Both the position numbers and the translations under genes were made by a program. Shown here piece after piece: positions 7,102 through 15,755 of a DNA stretch of 64,000 bases. How positions within the stretch are numbered: the first letter of the stretch is position 1; the number at the start of each line of letters is the position of its first letter. The stretch covers positions 7,626,001 to 7,690,000 of the forward strand of contig NZ_CP120983.1 of the NCBI RefSeq assembly GCF_030719215.1. The letters run 5' to 3'. This DNA comes from Streptomyces sp. Alt3. GTDB lineage: Bacteria > Actinomycetota > Actinomycetes > Streptomycetales > Streptomycetaceae. The notes below the pieces were generated by a model. The model worked only from the letters and a program-made list of their open reading frames with translations. It was not told the DNA's origin and did no database searches.

Positions 7102-8669
7102 TGGGGCGGGTTGCCGTGTTTGCGGCGGGGCAGATCGGCGTCCTTGCGCTGGAGCATCGCGAACGCCCGGACCAGGACGGCGCGGGTGCTGCCGGGGTCG
7201 ATCACATCGTCGACGAGCCCGCGCTCCGCCGCGTAGTAGGGGTGCACCAGCTCCCGCCGGTACTCCTTGATCTTCTGCTCGCGCGTGGCCCCCGGGTCCT
7301 TCGAGGCGGTGATCTCCCGCCGGAAGACCACGTCGGCGGCCGCCTCCGCGCCCATCACCGCGATCTCGTTGGTGGGCCAGGCCAGTGCCAGGTCCGTACC
7401 GATCGAGCGGGAGTCCATCACGATGTACGCCCCGCCGTAGGCCTTGCGCAGGACCAGCGAGACCCGCGGGACCGTCGCGTTGCAGTAGGCGTACAGGAGT
7501 TTCGCGCCGCGCCGGATGATGCCCTCGTGCTCCTGACCCACGCCGGGGAGGAAACCGGGTACGTCGACCAGTGTCAGCAGCGGGATGTTGAAGGCGTCGC
7601 AGAACTGGACGAACCTGGCCCCCTTCTCACTCGCGTCGATGTCGAGCACGCCGGCCAGCGCGGCGGGCTGGCTCGCCACCACCCCGGTCACCTGGCCGTC
7701 GAGCCGGACGAGTGCGCAGACCAGGTTGGGCCCCCACCGGGCGTGCACCTCCAGGAAGTCCTGGTCGTCCACGATCTCCGCGATCACCTCGCGCATGTCG
7801 TACGACCGGTTGCCGTCGAGCGGCACCAGGTCGAGCAGCCGGTCCACCCGGCGGTACGCGTCGTCCCCACCGGGCTCGGCGGGTGGCAGCTCGCGGTTGT
7901 TGGACGGCAGCATGGCCAGCAGCTCGCGGACCTCGGCGAGGCAGCTCTCCTCGTCGTCGTGGACGAAGTGCGCGACCCCGGAGACGGAGCCGTGGACGTC
8001 GGCGCCGCCGAGCCCGTCGTGCGAGACCTCTTCCCCCGTCACCGTACGGACCACGTCCGGGCCCGTGATGAACATCTGCGAGATCCCGCGGACCGCGAAG
8101 ACGAAGTCGGTGAGAGCGGGGGAGTAGGCCGCGCCGCCCGCGCACGGACCCAGCATCACGCTGATCTGCGGGATGACCCCGGAGGCCCGCGTGTTGCGCC
8201 GGAAGATCCCGCCGTAGCCGGCCAGGGCCGACACGCCCTCCTGGATGCGCGCGCCCGCACCGTCGTTGAGCGAGACCAGAGGGCACCCCGCCGCCATGGC
8301 CATGTCCATGATCTTCTGGATCTTCTGCGCGTGGGCTTCGCCGAGGGCACCGCCGAAGATCCGGAAGTCGTGTGCGTAGACGAACACGGTCCGGCCCTCC
8401 ACGGTGCCCCAGCCGGTGACGACCCCGTCCGTGTGCGGCCGCTTCGCCTCCAGTCCGAAGCCCGTCGCGCGGTGCCGCCGCAGCGGCTCGACCTCCGTGA
8501 AACTTCCCGGGTCCAGGAGGAGGTCGATGCGCTCGTACGCTGTCAGCTTGCCCTTGGCATGCTGACGCTCGGTGGCCGCGGGATCGGCCCCGAGCCTGGC
8601 AAGTTCCTTCAGCTGTTCGAGCTCGCCGAGCCGGTCGGCGATGCTCGGCGGTCCTTGAACCGTCGTCAT
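7098..8669 (-). CDS. accB/pccB-like: Acyl-CoA (acetyl/propionyl-CoA) carboxylase beta subunit, carboxyltransferase
   Basis: 523 residues, the normal length for actinobacterial AccB/PccB. Two crotonase-like carboxyltransferase halves are visible: LVSLNDGAGARIQEGV with MLGPCAGGAAYSPALTDF, and LVDVPGFLPGVGQEHEGIIR with RKAYGGAYIVMDSRSIGTDL. It transfers CO2 from biotin (carried on the alpha subunit encoded at 23334-25088) to acetyl- or propionyl-CoA. In aromatic polyketide clusters this supplies malonyl-CoA extender units. The start has an excellent AGGAGG site. It follows the oxygenase-reductase gene by 37 nt and overlaps the epsilon gene. Acyl preference depends on a residue near position 420 that I did not align. 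Confidence 0.9.
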   Translation of the reverse strand: MTTVQGPPSIADRLGELEQLKELARLGADPAATERQHAKGKLTAYERIDLLLDPGSFTEVEPLRRHRATGFGLEAKRPHTDGVVTGWGTVEGRTVFVYAHDFRIFGGALGEAHAQKIQKIMDMAMAAGCPLVSLNDGAGARIQEGVSALAGYGGIFRRNTRASGVIPQISVMLGPCAGGAAYSPALTDFVFAVRGISQMFITGPDVVRTVTGEEVSHDGLGGADVHGSVSGVAHFVHDDEESCLAEVRELLAMLPSNNRELPPAEPGGDDAYRRVDRLLDLVPLDGNRSYDMREVIAEIVDDQDFLEVHARWGPNLVCALVRLDGQVTGVVASQPAALAGVLDIDASEKGARFVQFCDAFNIPLLTLVDVPGFLPGVGQEHEGIIRRGAKLLYAYCNATVPRVSLVLRKAYGGAYIVMDSRSIGTDLALAWPTNEIAVMGAEAAADVVFRREITASKDPGATREQKIKEYRRELVHPYYAAERGLVDDVIDPGSTRAVLVRAFAMLQRKDADLPRRKHGNPPQ

Positions 8670-8706
8670 CGTTCCTCCTGTGTCCTCTCGGGTGGTCTCC
8701 AGGGGG

Positions 8707-10728
8707 CTAGCCCAGGAGCGTGCCGCCGCTCGCGTCGATGAACGCGCCGGTGATCCAGCGGGCCTCGTCGGTGGCCAGGAACGTCACGACGTCCGCCACG
8801 TCCACCGCCTCGCCGACCCGCTTGAACGCCGAGAGCTGTGCCATCTGCTCCACGGCCTCGGGGATGTCGAAGACCGGGCTGCCGTTGTCGGTGATGCCGG
8901 GCGCCACGCTGTTGACAGTGATCCGGCGCGGGGCGAGGTGGCGCGCGAAGTGCAGAGAGATCTGCTCGATGGCGCCCTTGGTCATCGCGTAGGCGGTCTG
9001 CTCGGGATTTGCGACCCTGGTCAGCCCGGACGAGATGTTGATGATCCGGCCGCCGTCGGGCAGCAGGGCCAGCGCGCGCTGCACGATGAAGAACGGTGCC
9101 TTCGCGTTGACCGCGAAGAGCCGGTCGAAGTGCTCGGGGGTGATGTCCTCCGGGGCCACCCCGGCGGCGGTCTGCTCGCCCGCGTTGTTGACCACGATGT
9201 CGAGCGTCGTCCCGCCGGTACGTTCCTTGAGCCCGCGTTCCAGGCCGAGGAACAGCTCGTGCACGTCGCCGGGAACCCCCAGTCGCGCCTGCACGGTGAA
9301 GGCGCGGCCGCCGTCCTGCTCGATCAGCCGCACCGTCTCCCGGGCGGCGTTCTCGTCGGAGGCGTAGTGCACGGCGACCAGTGCGCCTTCCCCGGCCATC
9401 CGCAGCGCGGTGGCCCGGCCGATTCCCCTGCTCGAACCGGTCACCAGCGCGGTCTTCTCCGCGAGCCTGTCCATCCTGGCACTCCTGTCCCTCGGTGTCG
9501 TGGTGGAAGCTGAAGCAGTGGCGGGCTGTGGGGCGGCCTGGGCACGCGCGGTGCCCAGGCCGCTGATCACGCGGGCCAGCCGGGTGCGGACGCCGTCGAA
9601 CTCCATCAGCTCGGCGAAGGTCTCCCGGAGCGCGTCCACCTCGTGCCCGCCGAGCAGCAGGAAGGACTGCGCCTGGATGTTGGTGAGCGTGCGCGCCCCG
9701 ACGGGATGGCGCGTGGTGTGGTAGCCGTCGAGCAGTTCGTCGCCGGCCTGACCGGTGAGGTGTCCGGCGAGCCGCTCACCTAGTTCGGCCGCGTCCTGCA
9801 GACCGAGGTTGAGCGCCTGTCCGCCGACCGGCATCTGCGCGTGGGCGGCGTCGCCGGCGAGGAACACCCGGCCCCGGCGGTACCGGGACGCCTGGCGCAG
9901 GGTGTTGTCGAAGACGTTCAGCCACAGCGGTTGCCCGTGGCCGATCCGTTCGCCCGTCACCTCCGCCCAGGCGTCGGCGATCTCGGCGAAGCCGGGTGGG
10001 CCGTGACGCCGTCGGGGTGTGGACCCGAAGACGTGCACCATGACCCGGGTACTGCCGTCCGGCCACCGGTACGCGGTGGCGAGTCCGTTCTCCAGCCGTT
10101 CGAACCGCCGGTCCGGGATGTCGATCCCGGCGACGTCGGCCCGCAGCATCTCCCGGGTCGCGTCGTGTCCGGCGAAGCCGAACCCCGCGAGCCGGCGTAC
10201 GGTGGACCGCCAGCCGTCGCAGCCGGCCACGAAGCGGGCGGTCAGCCGCTCCCGCCCGCCGTCGGCCGTGACGGTCTCGACCTTCACATGACCGCCCCGG
10301 TCCTCCAGGCCGACCAGCCTCCGCCCGCGCCGTACCCGCACTCCCAGCTCGACGGCCCGTTCCTGGAGGACCGCCTCGAGCCGGGTCTGCGGGCACTTCC
10401 ACTGGCCGGCGTACGGGTGGCGTGGGTCAGCCGCGGTCAGGTCGAGCCGGATGCCGCCGAAATGCCCCGGTCCGCCGTCCGGGAGCTCGCCGAGGCGGCC
10501 GAGGAGGCCGCGGTCGGCGAACACCTCCATCGTGCGGGCGTGCAGTGTGGACGCCCGCGACTCGGTCATCGGCTCGGCCAGTTGCTCCAGCACGTCGGCC
10601 CGCACGCCCTGGGCCCGCAGGTCCCCGGCGAGCAGCAGTCCGACCGGCCCGGCACCGACGACCACCACATCGGTGTCGGGAACCGCGTCGGTGTCGGGCA
10701 CCACGTCCGCGTCGACGGTCACGGACAT
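8707..10728 (-). CDS. Bifunctional FAD monooxygenase-SDR reductase fusion (PgaM/UrdM type)
   Basis: 673 residues. Residues about 15-400 are an aromatic-hydroxylase flavoprotein with VVVVGAGPVGLLLAG (FAD/ADP loop), FVAGCDGWRSTVRR (DG motif) and VFLAGDAAHAQMPVGGQALN (GD motif). After a linker rich in Ala/Thr/Pro, a complete SDR begins at MDRLAEKTALVTGSSRGIGRA with NNAG, IINISS and YAMTK catalytic residues. This domain order is known for PgaM, UrdM and CabM, which act on angucyclinone intermediates: the oxygenase modifies the A/B-ring region and the reductase acts at C-6. An internal start gives a free reductase. Three bases separate it from the aromatase gene, so it is part of the core operon. 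Confidence 0.9.
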   Translation of the reverse strand: MSVTVDADVVPDTDAVPDTDVVVVGAGPVGLLLAGDLRAQGVRADVLEQLAEPMTESRASTLHARTMEVFADRGLLGRLGELPDGGPGHFGGIRLDLTAADPRHPYAGQWKCPQTRLEAVLQERAVELGVRVRRGRRLVGLEDRGGHVKVETVTADGGRERLTARFVAGCDGWRSTVRRLAGFGFAGHDATREMLRADVAGIDIPDRRFERLENGLATAYRWPDGSTRVMVHVFGSTPRRRHGPPGFAEIADAWAEVTGERIGHGQPLWLNVFDNTLRQASRYRRGRVFLAGDAAHAQMPVGGQALNLGLQDAAELGERLAGHLTGQAGDELLDGYHTTRHPVGARTLTNIQAQSFLLLGGHEVDALRETFAELMEFDGVRTRLARVISGLGTARAQAAPQPATASASTTTPRDRSARMDRLAEKTALVTGSSRGIGRATALRMAGEGALVAVHYASDENAARETVRLIEQDGGRAFTVQARLGVPGDVHELFLGLERGLKERTGGTTLDIVVNNAGEQTAAGVAPEDITPEHFDRLFAVNAKAPFFIVQRALALLPDGGRIINISSGLTRVANPEQTAYAMTKGAIEQISLHFARHLAPRRITVNSVAPGITDNGSPVFDIPEAVEQMAQLSAFKRVGEAVDVADVVTFLATDEARWITGAFIDASGGTLLG
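9472..9486 (-). promoter_or_regulatory. Internal ribosome binding site and ATG for a free reductase domain
   Basis: AGGAGT (9486-9481) lies 7 nt before ATG 9474, in frame with the fusion gene and exactly at the SDR domain start (MDRLAEKTALVTG). Translation from here would give a stand-alone SDR of about 255 residues (8707-9474). Separate production of the reductase from an internal start is documented for PgaM; here it is inferred from the strong site and domain boundary. Confidence 0.7.
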
Positions 10729-10731
10729 CGG

Positions 10732-11679
10732 TCAGCGCCGCGCTTCCGCGTACTCCTTGGCATGGCCCAGGGTCGCCCGGCTGTTGGTGCCGAGCGCCTC
10801 GCGGATGAACTCCCTCGCCTCCGGGATGCCCGCGTCGGGACCGAGGATCGTGGCGATGTTCTCGGCGTTGATCACCACCGTGTGCTGAGAACTCGCGGTC
10901 GCGACGCCGTCGGCCCCCTCGTCGAACAGCCAGTAGCCGGTGTGGAGCGTCATCAGGGCGGGCAACGTGGTCTGTTTGTACGAGATCCGGTGGTGCGGGA
11001 AGCACACCCGGACCGATTCCGTGGTGTGGGTGGAGCCGTTCTTGGCGACGGTGTCCATCCGCAGCACCTGGAGACCCGGAGTGTCCTCGGTCAGCTTCAC
11101 CTCCTTGACGTGCGGGAGCCGTTCGGTCCACAGTTGGGCCTCGTTGACGAAGTCGTAGAGGTCCTTCGGCGATCCGTGGACCTGCACGGAGTCCACGAAC
11201 GACAGCGTCAGCTCCTCGGCCGTGGTCGCCTCCTCGAGTCCGGCCTTGAGCGCCGGGAGCTCGGCGCGGCTGTTACGGTCCACGGCCTCGTCGATCCAGG
11301 CCAGCCCTTCCGGATCGTCGTCGATCGCCCGGTACTCGTGCAGCAGACGCAGCCGGGTCCCGTGCTCGCCGAGCGGCTCCATGATCCAGGTGCCGCTCAT
11401 CTCCGCCACCGGGGGCGCGGAGACCTCCTGCCGGAAGGTGATGCGCAGTCCTTCCGGGTCGAGCACCCGACGCGACGACCAGTTCTTCGCCTCGCCGTTG
11501 GCAGTCGCCCAGATCCGTATCCGCTCCTCGTTCCCGTCGCGCTCCAGGTACTCGACGTACACCGACGGCGGGAACAGCCTCGGCCAGTTCTCGACCTCCG
11601 CGAGCAGGCGGTAGACCTCGTGGGGGGCCGCCAGGACGGTTATCTCATGTTCGACCTCGCGGCCGGCTTGCTCGGGCAC
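10732..11679 (-). CDS. Polyketide aromatase/cyclase, didomain SRPBCC (ActVII/UrdL/PgaL type)
   Basis: 315 residues made of two START-like helix-grip domains: domain 1 begins VEHEITVLAAPHEVYRLLAE with ENWPRLFPPSVYVE; domain 2 begins around SFVDSVQVHGSPKDLYDFV with LPHVKEVKLTED. This duplication is typical of reducing type II PKS aromatases, which dehydrate and aromatise the first ring of the C-9 reduced decaketide bound to ACP. GTG 11679 has AAGGAA 7 nt upstream. It lies between the ketoreductase and oxygenase-reductase genes, the position of urdL/pgaL/jadD. Confidence 0.92.
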   Translation of the reverse strand: MPEQAGREVEHEITVLAAPHEVYRLLAEVENWPRLFPPSVYVEYLERDGNEERIRIWATANGEAKNWSSRRVLDPEGLRITFRQEVSAPPVAEMSGTWIMEPLGEHGTRLRLLHEYRAIDDDPEGLAWIDEAVDRNSRAELPALKAGLEEATTAEELTLSFVDSVQVHGSPKDLYDFVNEAQLWTERLPHVKEVKLTEDTPGLQVLRMDTVAKNGSTHTTESVRVCFPHHRISYKQTTLPALMTLHTGYWLFDEGADGVATASSQHTVVINAENIATILGPDAGIPEAREFIREALGTNSRATLGHAKEYAEARR

Positions 11680-11727
11680 AGACGTTTCCTTCCAGCGAAT
11701 CCGGTGATGGTGGTGGGGCGGACGACG

Positions 11728-12513
11728 TCAGAAGTTGCCGAGTCCGCCGCAGACGTTCAGTGCCTGTGCGGTGATCGAGCCCGCAGTGTCCGAGGCGAGA
11801 TAACCGACCAGGCCGGCCACTTCCTCCGGCGTCGAGTACCGGCCGAGGGGGATCTTGGCCTGGAACTTCTGCAGGATCGCGTCCTCGGTCGTGTCGTACG
11901 CCGCCGCGTAGCCCTGCCGGACCCGCTGGGCCATCGGGGTCTCCACATAACCGGGGCACACGGCGTTGACCGTGACGCCGGTCGGAGCCAGTTCGTTGCC
12001 CAGCGCTTTGGTGAAGCCCACGACGCCGTGCTTGGACGCCGAGTACGGCGCTCCGAGCACCACACCCTGCTTGCCGGCGGTGGAGGCGATGTTGATGATC
12101 CGGCCGCGGTCCTTCGCCCCCATCCCCCCGGCGTTGAGCACCTCGCGGGTCACCAGGAACACACTGGTGAGATTGGTCGCGATGACGTCCGACCACAGGT
12201 CGTCCGCGATGTCGGCGGTCACCCCGCCACCGCTGCGGCCCGCGTTGTTGACCAGCACGTCGATCGTCCCGAACCGGGCCACCGCCGCCCGTACCAGCTC
12301 CGCGACATCCTCCTTGGAACGTACGTCCGCGGTGGTGCCGTCCACATCGAGCCCCTCACCCTGAAGGCTCTTGACCGTCTCGGCGACGGCCTTCTCGTCG
12401 CGGGCGCAGAGGAACACCCGGTGTCCCTGCTCGGCGAGAAGGCGGGCGGCGGCGAGGCCGATCCCACTGGTCGCACCTGTGATCAGCGCGGTCCTGGGCG
12501 CGTTCTGCGTCAT
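11728..12513 (-). CDS. Polyketide C-9 ketoreductase (ActIII family)
   Basis: 261 residues, very similar in layout to ActIII. Cofactor motif TGATSGIG (12-19), NNAG (89-92) and the catalytic tetrad N114, S144, Y157, K161 fall at exactly the ActIII residue numbers. It should reduce the C-9 carbonyl of the nascent poly-beta-ketone using NADPH. ActIII has a Pro-Gly-Gly motif at 94-96 linked to facial selectivity; here it reads Ser-Gly-Gly. The C-terminus ALNVCGGLGNF is the family signature. It sits 20 nt after the ACP gene. Confidence 0.95.
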   Translation of the reverse strand: MTQNAPRTALITGATSGIGLAAARLLAEQGHRVFLCARDEKAVAETVKSLQGEGLDVDGTTADVRSKEDVAELVRAAVARFGTIDVLVNNAGRSGGGVTADIADDLWSDVIATNLTSVFLVTREVLNAGGMGAKDRGRIINIASTAGKQGVVLGAPYSASKHGVVGFTKALGNELAPTGVTVNAVCPGYVETPMAQRVRQGYAAAYDTTEDAILQKFQAKIPLGRYSTPEEVAGLVGYLASDTAGSITAQALNVCGGLGNF

Positions 12514-12533
12514 GATGATCCTCGTCCCTCCGG

Positions 12534-12827
12534 TCAGGCGGTCCGTGCTGCGGGCAGATGGGTGTTGACGAGTTCGATCAGGGCCCGGGGCGTGACCGCC
12601 TCGGCCAGCGCCGTCTCGTCCAGGCTGATCTCGTACTCCCGCTCGATCCGGCCGGCGGTCTCCAGCATCGCGAGCGACTCGTAACCGAGAGCGGTGAACT
12701 CGGCGTCGAGGATGTCTCCACCGAGGTCGACCCGATCGTCCGCGCCAGCACCCTCCAGAAGGATGGGGAGCAGTTTCTCGAGCGTGAACTCCGTGCTGAT
12801 CTCCGTGCTGTTCTCCGCGTCAGACAT
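12534..12827 (-). CDS. Acyl carrier protein of the minimal type II PKS
   Basis: 97 residues, acidic and helical. The phosphopantetheine attachment serine is S51 in ALGYESLAMLE (the family usually shows DSLALLE). It carries the growing polyketide as a thioester and needs activation by a phosphopantetheinyl transferase; no such gene is seen in the window. ATG 12827 is chosen for AAGGA 7 nt upstream; a frame extending to 12956 would overlap the KS-beta gene with no homology. The residue before Ser is Glu rather than the usual Asp. Confidence 0.93.
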   Translation of the reverse strand: MSDAENSTEISTEFTLEKLLPILLEGAGADDRVDLGGDILDAEFTALGYESLAMLETAGRIEREYEISLDETALAEAVTPRALIELVNTHLPAARTA

Positions 12828-12849
12828 GTCGGATCCTTCGTCCCCTTCG

Positions 12850-14097
12850 TCAGAGTTGAGAGCGGTCCACGGCCCGCAGCACCATGGCGGAGTTGAACCC
12901 GCCCTGGCCGCGTGCCAGCACCAGGGCGGAGCGGAGCGCCGCCGGACGCGGCGCACCGGTCACCAGGTCGATCTCGTACCTGCTCGACAGCGTGGAGCCC
13001 GTGGTCGGCGGGACGACCCCGTCCCGCAGCGACAGGAACGCCGCGGCGAGGTCCAGCGGCGCGGCGCCGGAGTAGAGCCTTCCGGTCGTCGTCTTCGGCG
13101 CGGTCACCGGAACCCCGTGCGGTCCGAACACCTTGGTGATCGCCTCCGCCTCGACCCGGTCGAGATCCGGGACCGCGGCGGCGTCCGCGAAGACCACCCC
13201 GATGTCCCCGGGTCCGAGACCCGCGTCCGCCAGAGCCAGTTCGATCGCGTTCTGCAACGTCGGCGTCCGGTCGCTGCCGGGCCGCGGATCGACCGTGGAG
13301 GCGTGGCCCGCGATCTCCCCGTACACGTGCGGAGCGCCGCGTTCCAGAGCGTGCTCGGCGTTCTCCAGCACCAGCAAAGCGCCGCCCTCGCCCGGGACAT
13401 GACCGCCGGCCCGGTCGTCGAAGGGCAGATATGCCCGTTCCGGGTCGTCGCTGACGCTCAGCCGGCCGCTGGTCAGCTGGGCGACCCACCCCCACGGGCA
13501 GATCGAGGCGTCGACCGCGCCGGAGATCACCATCGGCGTGCCCTTGCGGATCTGCCTGCGGGCCTGCGCGACCGCGTCGAGCCCGCCTGCCTGATCGCTG
13601 ACCACGACGCTGCTCGGTCCCCGCAACCCGTTGCGGATGGAGATCTGGCCGCTGTTGACCGCGTAGAACCAGGCGAAGGACTGGTACGCGCTGACGTACT
13701 TGCCGCCCTTGCTCCACAGCGCCCTGAGTTCGTTCTGGCCGAACTCGAAGCCACCGGAATGGCTCGCCGTGATGACCCCGACGTCGTAGTCGGGCAGTTC
13801 CTCCGGAACGACACCCGCGTCCGTGAACGCCCAGTCGGCGCTGACCAGGGCGATGCGCGTCATCCTGTCGGTCTGTGGGAGCAGCCGGCTGGGCAGGTGC
13901 TCCTCCGCGGCGAACCCCTTGATCTCACCCGCCAGCCGGGACGGATAGGGCGAGGGGTCGAAGCGGGTCACCCTGCCGATGGCGCCGTGGCCGGCGAGCG
14001 TGGCCGACCAGTAGGCGTCGACACCCAGCCCCGTGGGCGCGGCCACGCCGAGCCCGGTCACCCATGTGCGGGTCGATTTCGCGGCCTCGAAGGTCAC
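12850..14097 (-). CDS. Ketosynthase beta subunit / chain length factor
   Basis: 415 residues of thiolase fold. The active-site cysteine of KS-alpha is replaced by Gln169 in VVVSDQAGGLDA, the diagnostic feature of chain length factors. It forms a heterodimer with KS-alpha and sets chain length; by cluster type a decaketide is expected, but length was not derived from residues. GTG 14097 overlaps the KS-alpha stop by 4 nt (GTGA), so subunit production is coupled. A 22-nt gap precedes the ACP gene. Confidence 0.95.
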   Translation of the reverse strand: MTFEAAKSTRTWVTGLGVAAPTGLGVDAYWSATLAGHGAIGRVTRFDPSPYPSRLAGEIKGFAAEEHLPSRLLPQTDRMTRIALVSADWAFTDAGVVPEELPDYDVGVITASHSGGFEFGQNELRALWSKGGKYVSAYQSFAWFYAVNSGQISIRNGLRGPSSVVVSDQAGGLDAVAQARRQIRKGTPMVISGAVDASICPWGWVAQLTSGRLSVSDDPERAYLPFDDRAGGHVPGEGGALLVLENAEHALERGAPHVYGEIAGHASTVDPRPGSDRTPTLQNAIELALADAGLGPGDIGVVFADAAAVPDLDRVEAEAITKVFGPHGVPVTAPKTTTGRLYSGAAPLDLAAAFLSLRDGVVPPTTGSTLSSRYEIDLVTGAPRPAALRSALVLARGQGGFNSAMVLRAVDRSQL

Positions 14098-15374
14098 CGG
14101 GCCCTCCGATCCGGGTTCGCCAGCACCACCGCGCTCTGGAATCCGCCGAACCCACTGCCCACCGAGAGCACCGCGTCGGTCTTCCAGTCGCGGGCGGTCA
14201 GCGGTACGTAGTCCAGATCGCACTCCGGATCCGGGGTGTGCAGATTGGCGGTCGGCGGGACCACGTCGTGCGACATGGCCAGTACCGAGGCGGCGATCTC
14301 GATCGACCCGATGGCCCCGAGCGAGTGCCCGACCATCGACTTGATGGAGCTGACCGGTGTCCGGTGGGCGTGGTCCCCGAGGCTGCGCTTGAACGCGGCG
14401 GTCTCGTGCCGGTCGTTCTGCTTGGTGCCGGAGCCGTGCGCGTTGACGTAGTCGATGTCCTCCGCGTTGAGCCGGGCCTCCTGGAGTGCGACGCGGATGG
14501 CCTCCGCCATCTCCTTGCCGTCGGGGCGCAGCCCCGTCATGTGGAAGGCGTTCGAGCGGGTCGCGAACCCCGCCACCTCGGCGTAGATCTTCGCGCCGCG
14601 CGCACGGGCGCTCTCCCACTCCTCCAGTACGAACACCGCCGCGCCCTCACCCATCACGAAGCCGTTGCGGCTCGCGTCGAACGGCCGCGAGGCGTGCGCC
14701 GGATCGTCGTTGCGGGGAGTCGTGGCCTTGATCGCGTCGAAGCACGCCACGGTGATGGGGGAGATGGGAGCGTCGGCCGCTCCCGCGATCATCACATCGG
14801 CCGTGCCCTCCCGGATCACGTCCGCCGCGTAGCCCACCGCGTCCAGACCTGACGTGCAGCCGGTCGACACGACGGTGGCGGGCCCCTCGGCACCCACGGC
14901 CCAGGCGACCTCGGTCGCGAACGAACTGGGCACCAGGTAGTTGTAGAGATGCGGCACCGCGTAGGCGTGATCGACCAGCTCCAGCCGGCCGCCGTCGCTG
15001 ACGGTGCGGTACTCCTGGTCCAGGCCGGTGGTCGCCCCCACCGCGCTGCCGATCGTCACCCCGGTCCGGTGCGGAGCCAGCGTCCCGAACTCCAGCCCGC
15101 TGTCGGCGACCGCCTCGCGCGCCGTGACCACGGCGAACTGGGCGGCCCGGTCCATCCGCCGGATCTCCTGCGGAGTCAGCCCGGACAGCTCGGCGTCGAA
15201 GTCGACCTCCGCCGCGACCTGCGAGCGGAACGGCGACGGGTCGAAGAAGGAGATACGGCGCGTGGCGGTCCTGCCGTCGGTCAGCAGCTTCCAGAACGCC
15301 TTGGCGCCCTGCCCGCCGGGAGCGGTCACCCCGATGCCGGTGATCACCACCCGGCGTTCGCCCGTGCCGCTCAT
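14094..15374 (-). CDS. Ketosynthase alpha subunit of type II PKS
   Basis: 426 residues. The nucleophile is C173 in VVSTGCTSGLDA; H313 (NAHGSGTKQND) and H350 with K345 (SSIKSMVGHSLG) complete the decarboxylation/condensation site. It condenses malonyl-ACP units with the chain length factor. It starts within the stop of the cyclase gene (ATGA overlap) and ends in a GTGA overlap with the chain length factor. The order monooxygenase, cyclase, KS-alpha, KS-beta, ACP, KR, ARO is diagnostic of angucycline-type clusters. Confidence 0.96.
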   Translation of the reverse strand: MSGTGERRVVITGIGVTAPGGQGAKAFWKLLTDGRTATRRISFFDPSPFRSQVAAEVDFDAELSGLTPQEIRRMDRAAQFAVVTAREAVADSGLEFGTLAPHRTGVTIGSAVGATTGLDQEYRTVSDGGRLELVDHAYAVPHLYNYLVPSSFATEVAWAVGAEGPATVVSTGCTSGLDAVGYAADVIREGTADVMIAGAADAPISPITVACFDAIKATTPRNDDPAHASRPFDASRNGFVMGEGAAVFVLEEWESARARGAKIYAEVAGFATRSNAFHMTGLRPDGKEMAEAIRVALQEARLNAEDIDYVNAHGSGTKQNDRHETAAFKRSLGDHAHRTPVSSIKSMVGHSLGAIGSIEIAASVLAMSHDVVPPTANLHTPDPECDLDYVPLTARDWKTDAVLSVGSGFGGFQSAVVLANPDRRAR

Positions 15375-15697
15375 GACGCCGTCCAGTGATAGAAGCGACG
15401 GGCCATGGCGTCCGCGGGCGAACGCCAGGTCGTGGGGTCGTAGGCGTCGATGTGCGGCTTGAGGTCCTCACTGATCCCGATGAACCGGGGGTCGGTCTTC
15501 GCCTCCTCGATCAGACCCGCGCCGTTGTCCTCGTCGAAGTCCTGCAGATGGAAGTAGAGGCCGCGGTAGGCGAAGAGCTGGCGGCGCCGGGTCCCCATGC
15601 GCGCCGGCATCTCGGTGCGGTCGAAGGCGCCGAAGAGTTCCGCGACGTCGTCGGCCGACCCGGAGGCCATCCTGGCCACGATCAGTGTGCTGTGCAT
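15371..15697 (-). CDS. Angucycline-type polyketide cyclase, TcmI family (PgaF/UrdF/JadI type)
   Basis: 108 residues, the typical length of TcmI-like ferredoxin-fold cyclases. Family features are IVARM near the N-terminus, ELFGAFDRTEMPARMGTRRR, LYFHLQDF, ISEDLKPHIDAYDP and a C-terminal AMARRFYHW. In angucycline pathways this enzyme directs the angular fourth-ring closure. It is directly upstream of, and overlaps, KS-alpha, as in the urd, jad and pga clusters. Confidence 0.92.
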   Translation of the reverse strand: MHSTLIVARMASGSADDVAELFGAFDRTEMPARMGTRRRQLFAYRGLYFHLQDFDEDNGAGLIEEAKTDPRFIGISEDLKPHIDAYDPTTWRSPADAMARRFYHWTAS

Positions 15698-15755
15698 GTC
15701 TTCTCTTCCCGTCGTCGAAGTCGTCGGAGTGGTCGGGCCGTGGCCGTCGTCGGCG

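Noticed and set aside
7077..8741. 554-codon plus-strand open frame
   Set aside because: Antisense shadow of the carboxylase beta subunit gene, which has complete conserved motifs and a strong ribosome site.
9841..12684. 947-codon open frame on the plus strand across the PKS core
   Set aside because: Antisense to well-supported oxygenase, aromatase, KR and ACP genes; it is composed of Gly/Arg/His/Pro-rich text with no family, as expected of a high-GC shadow.
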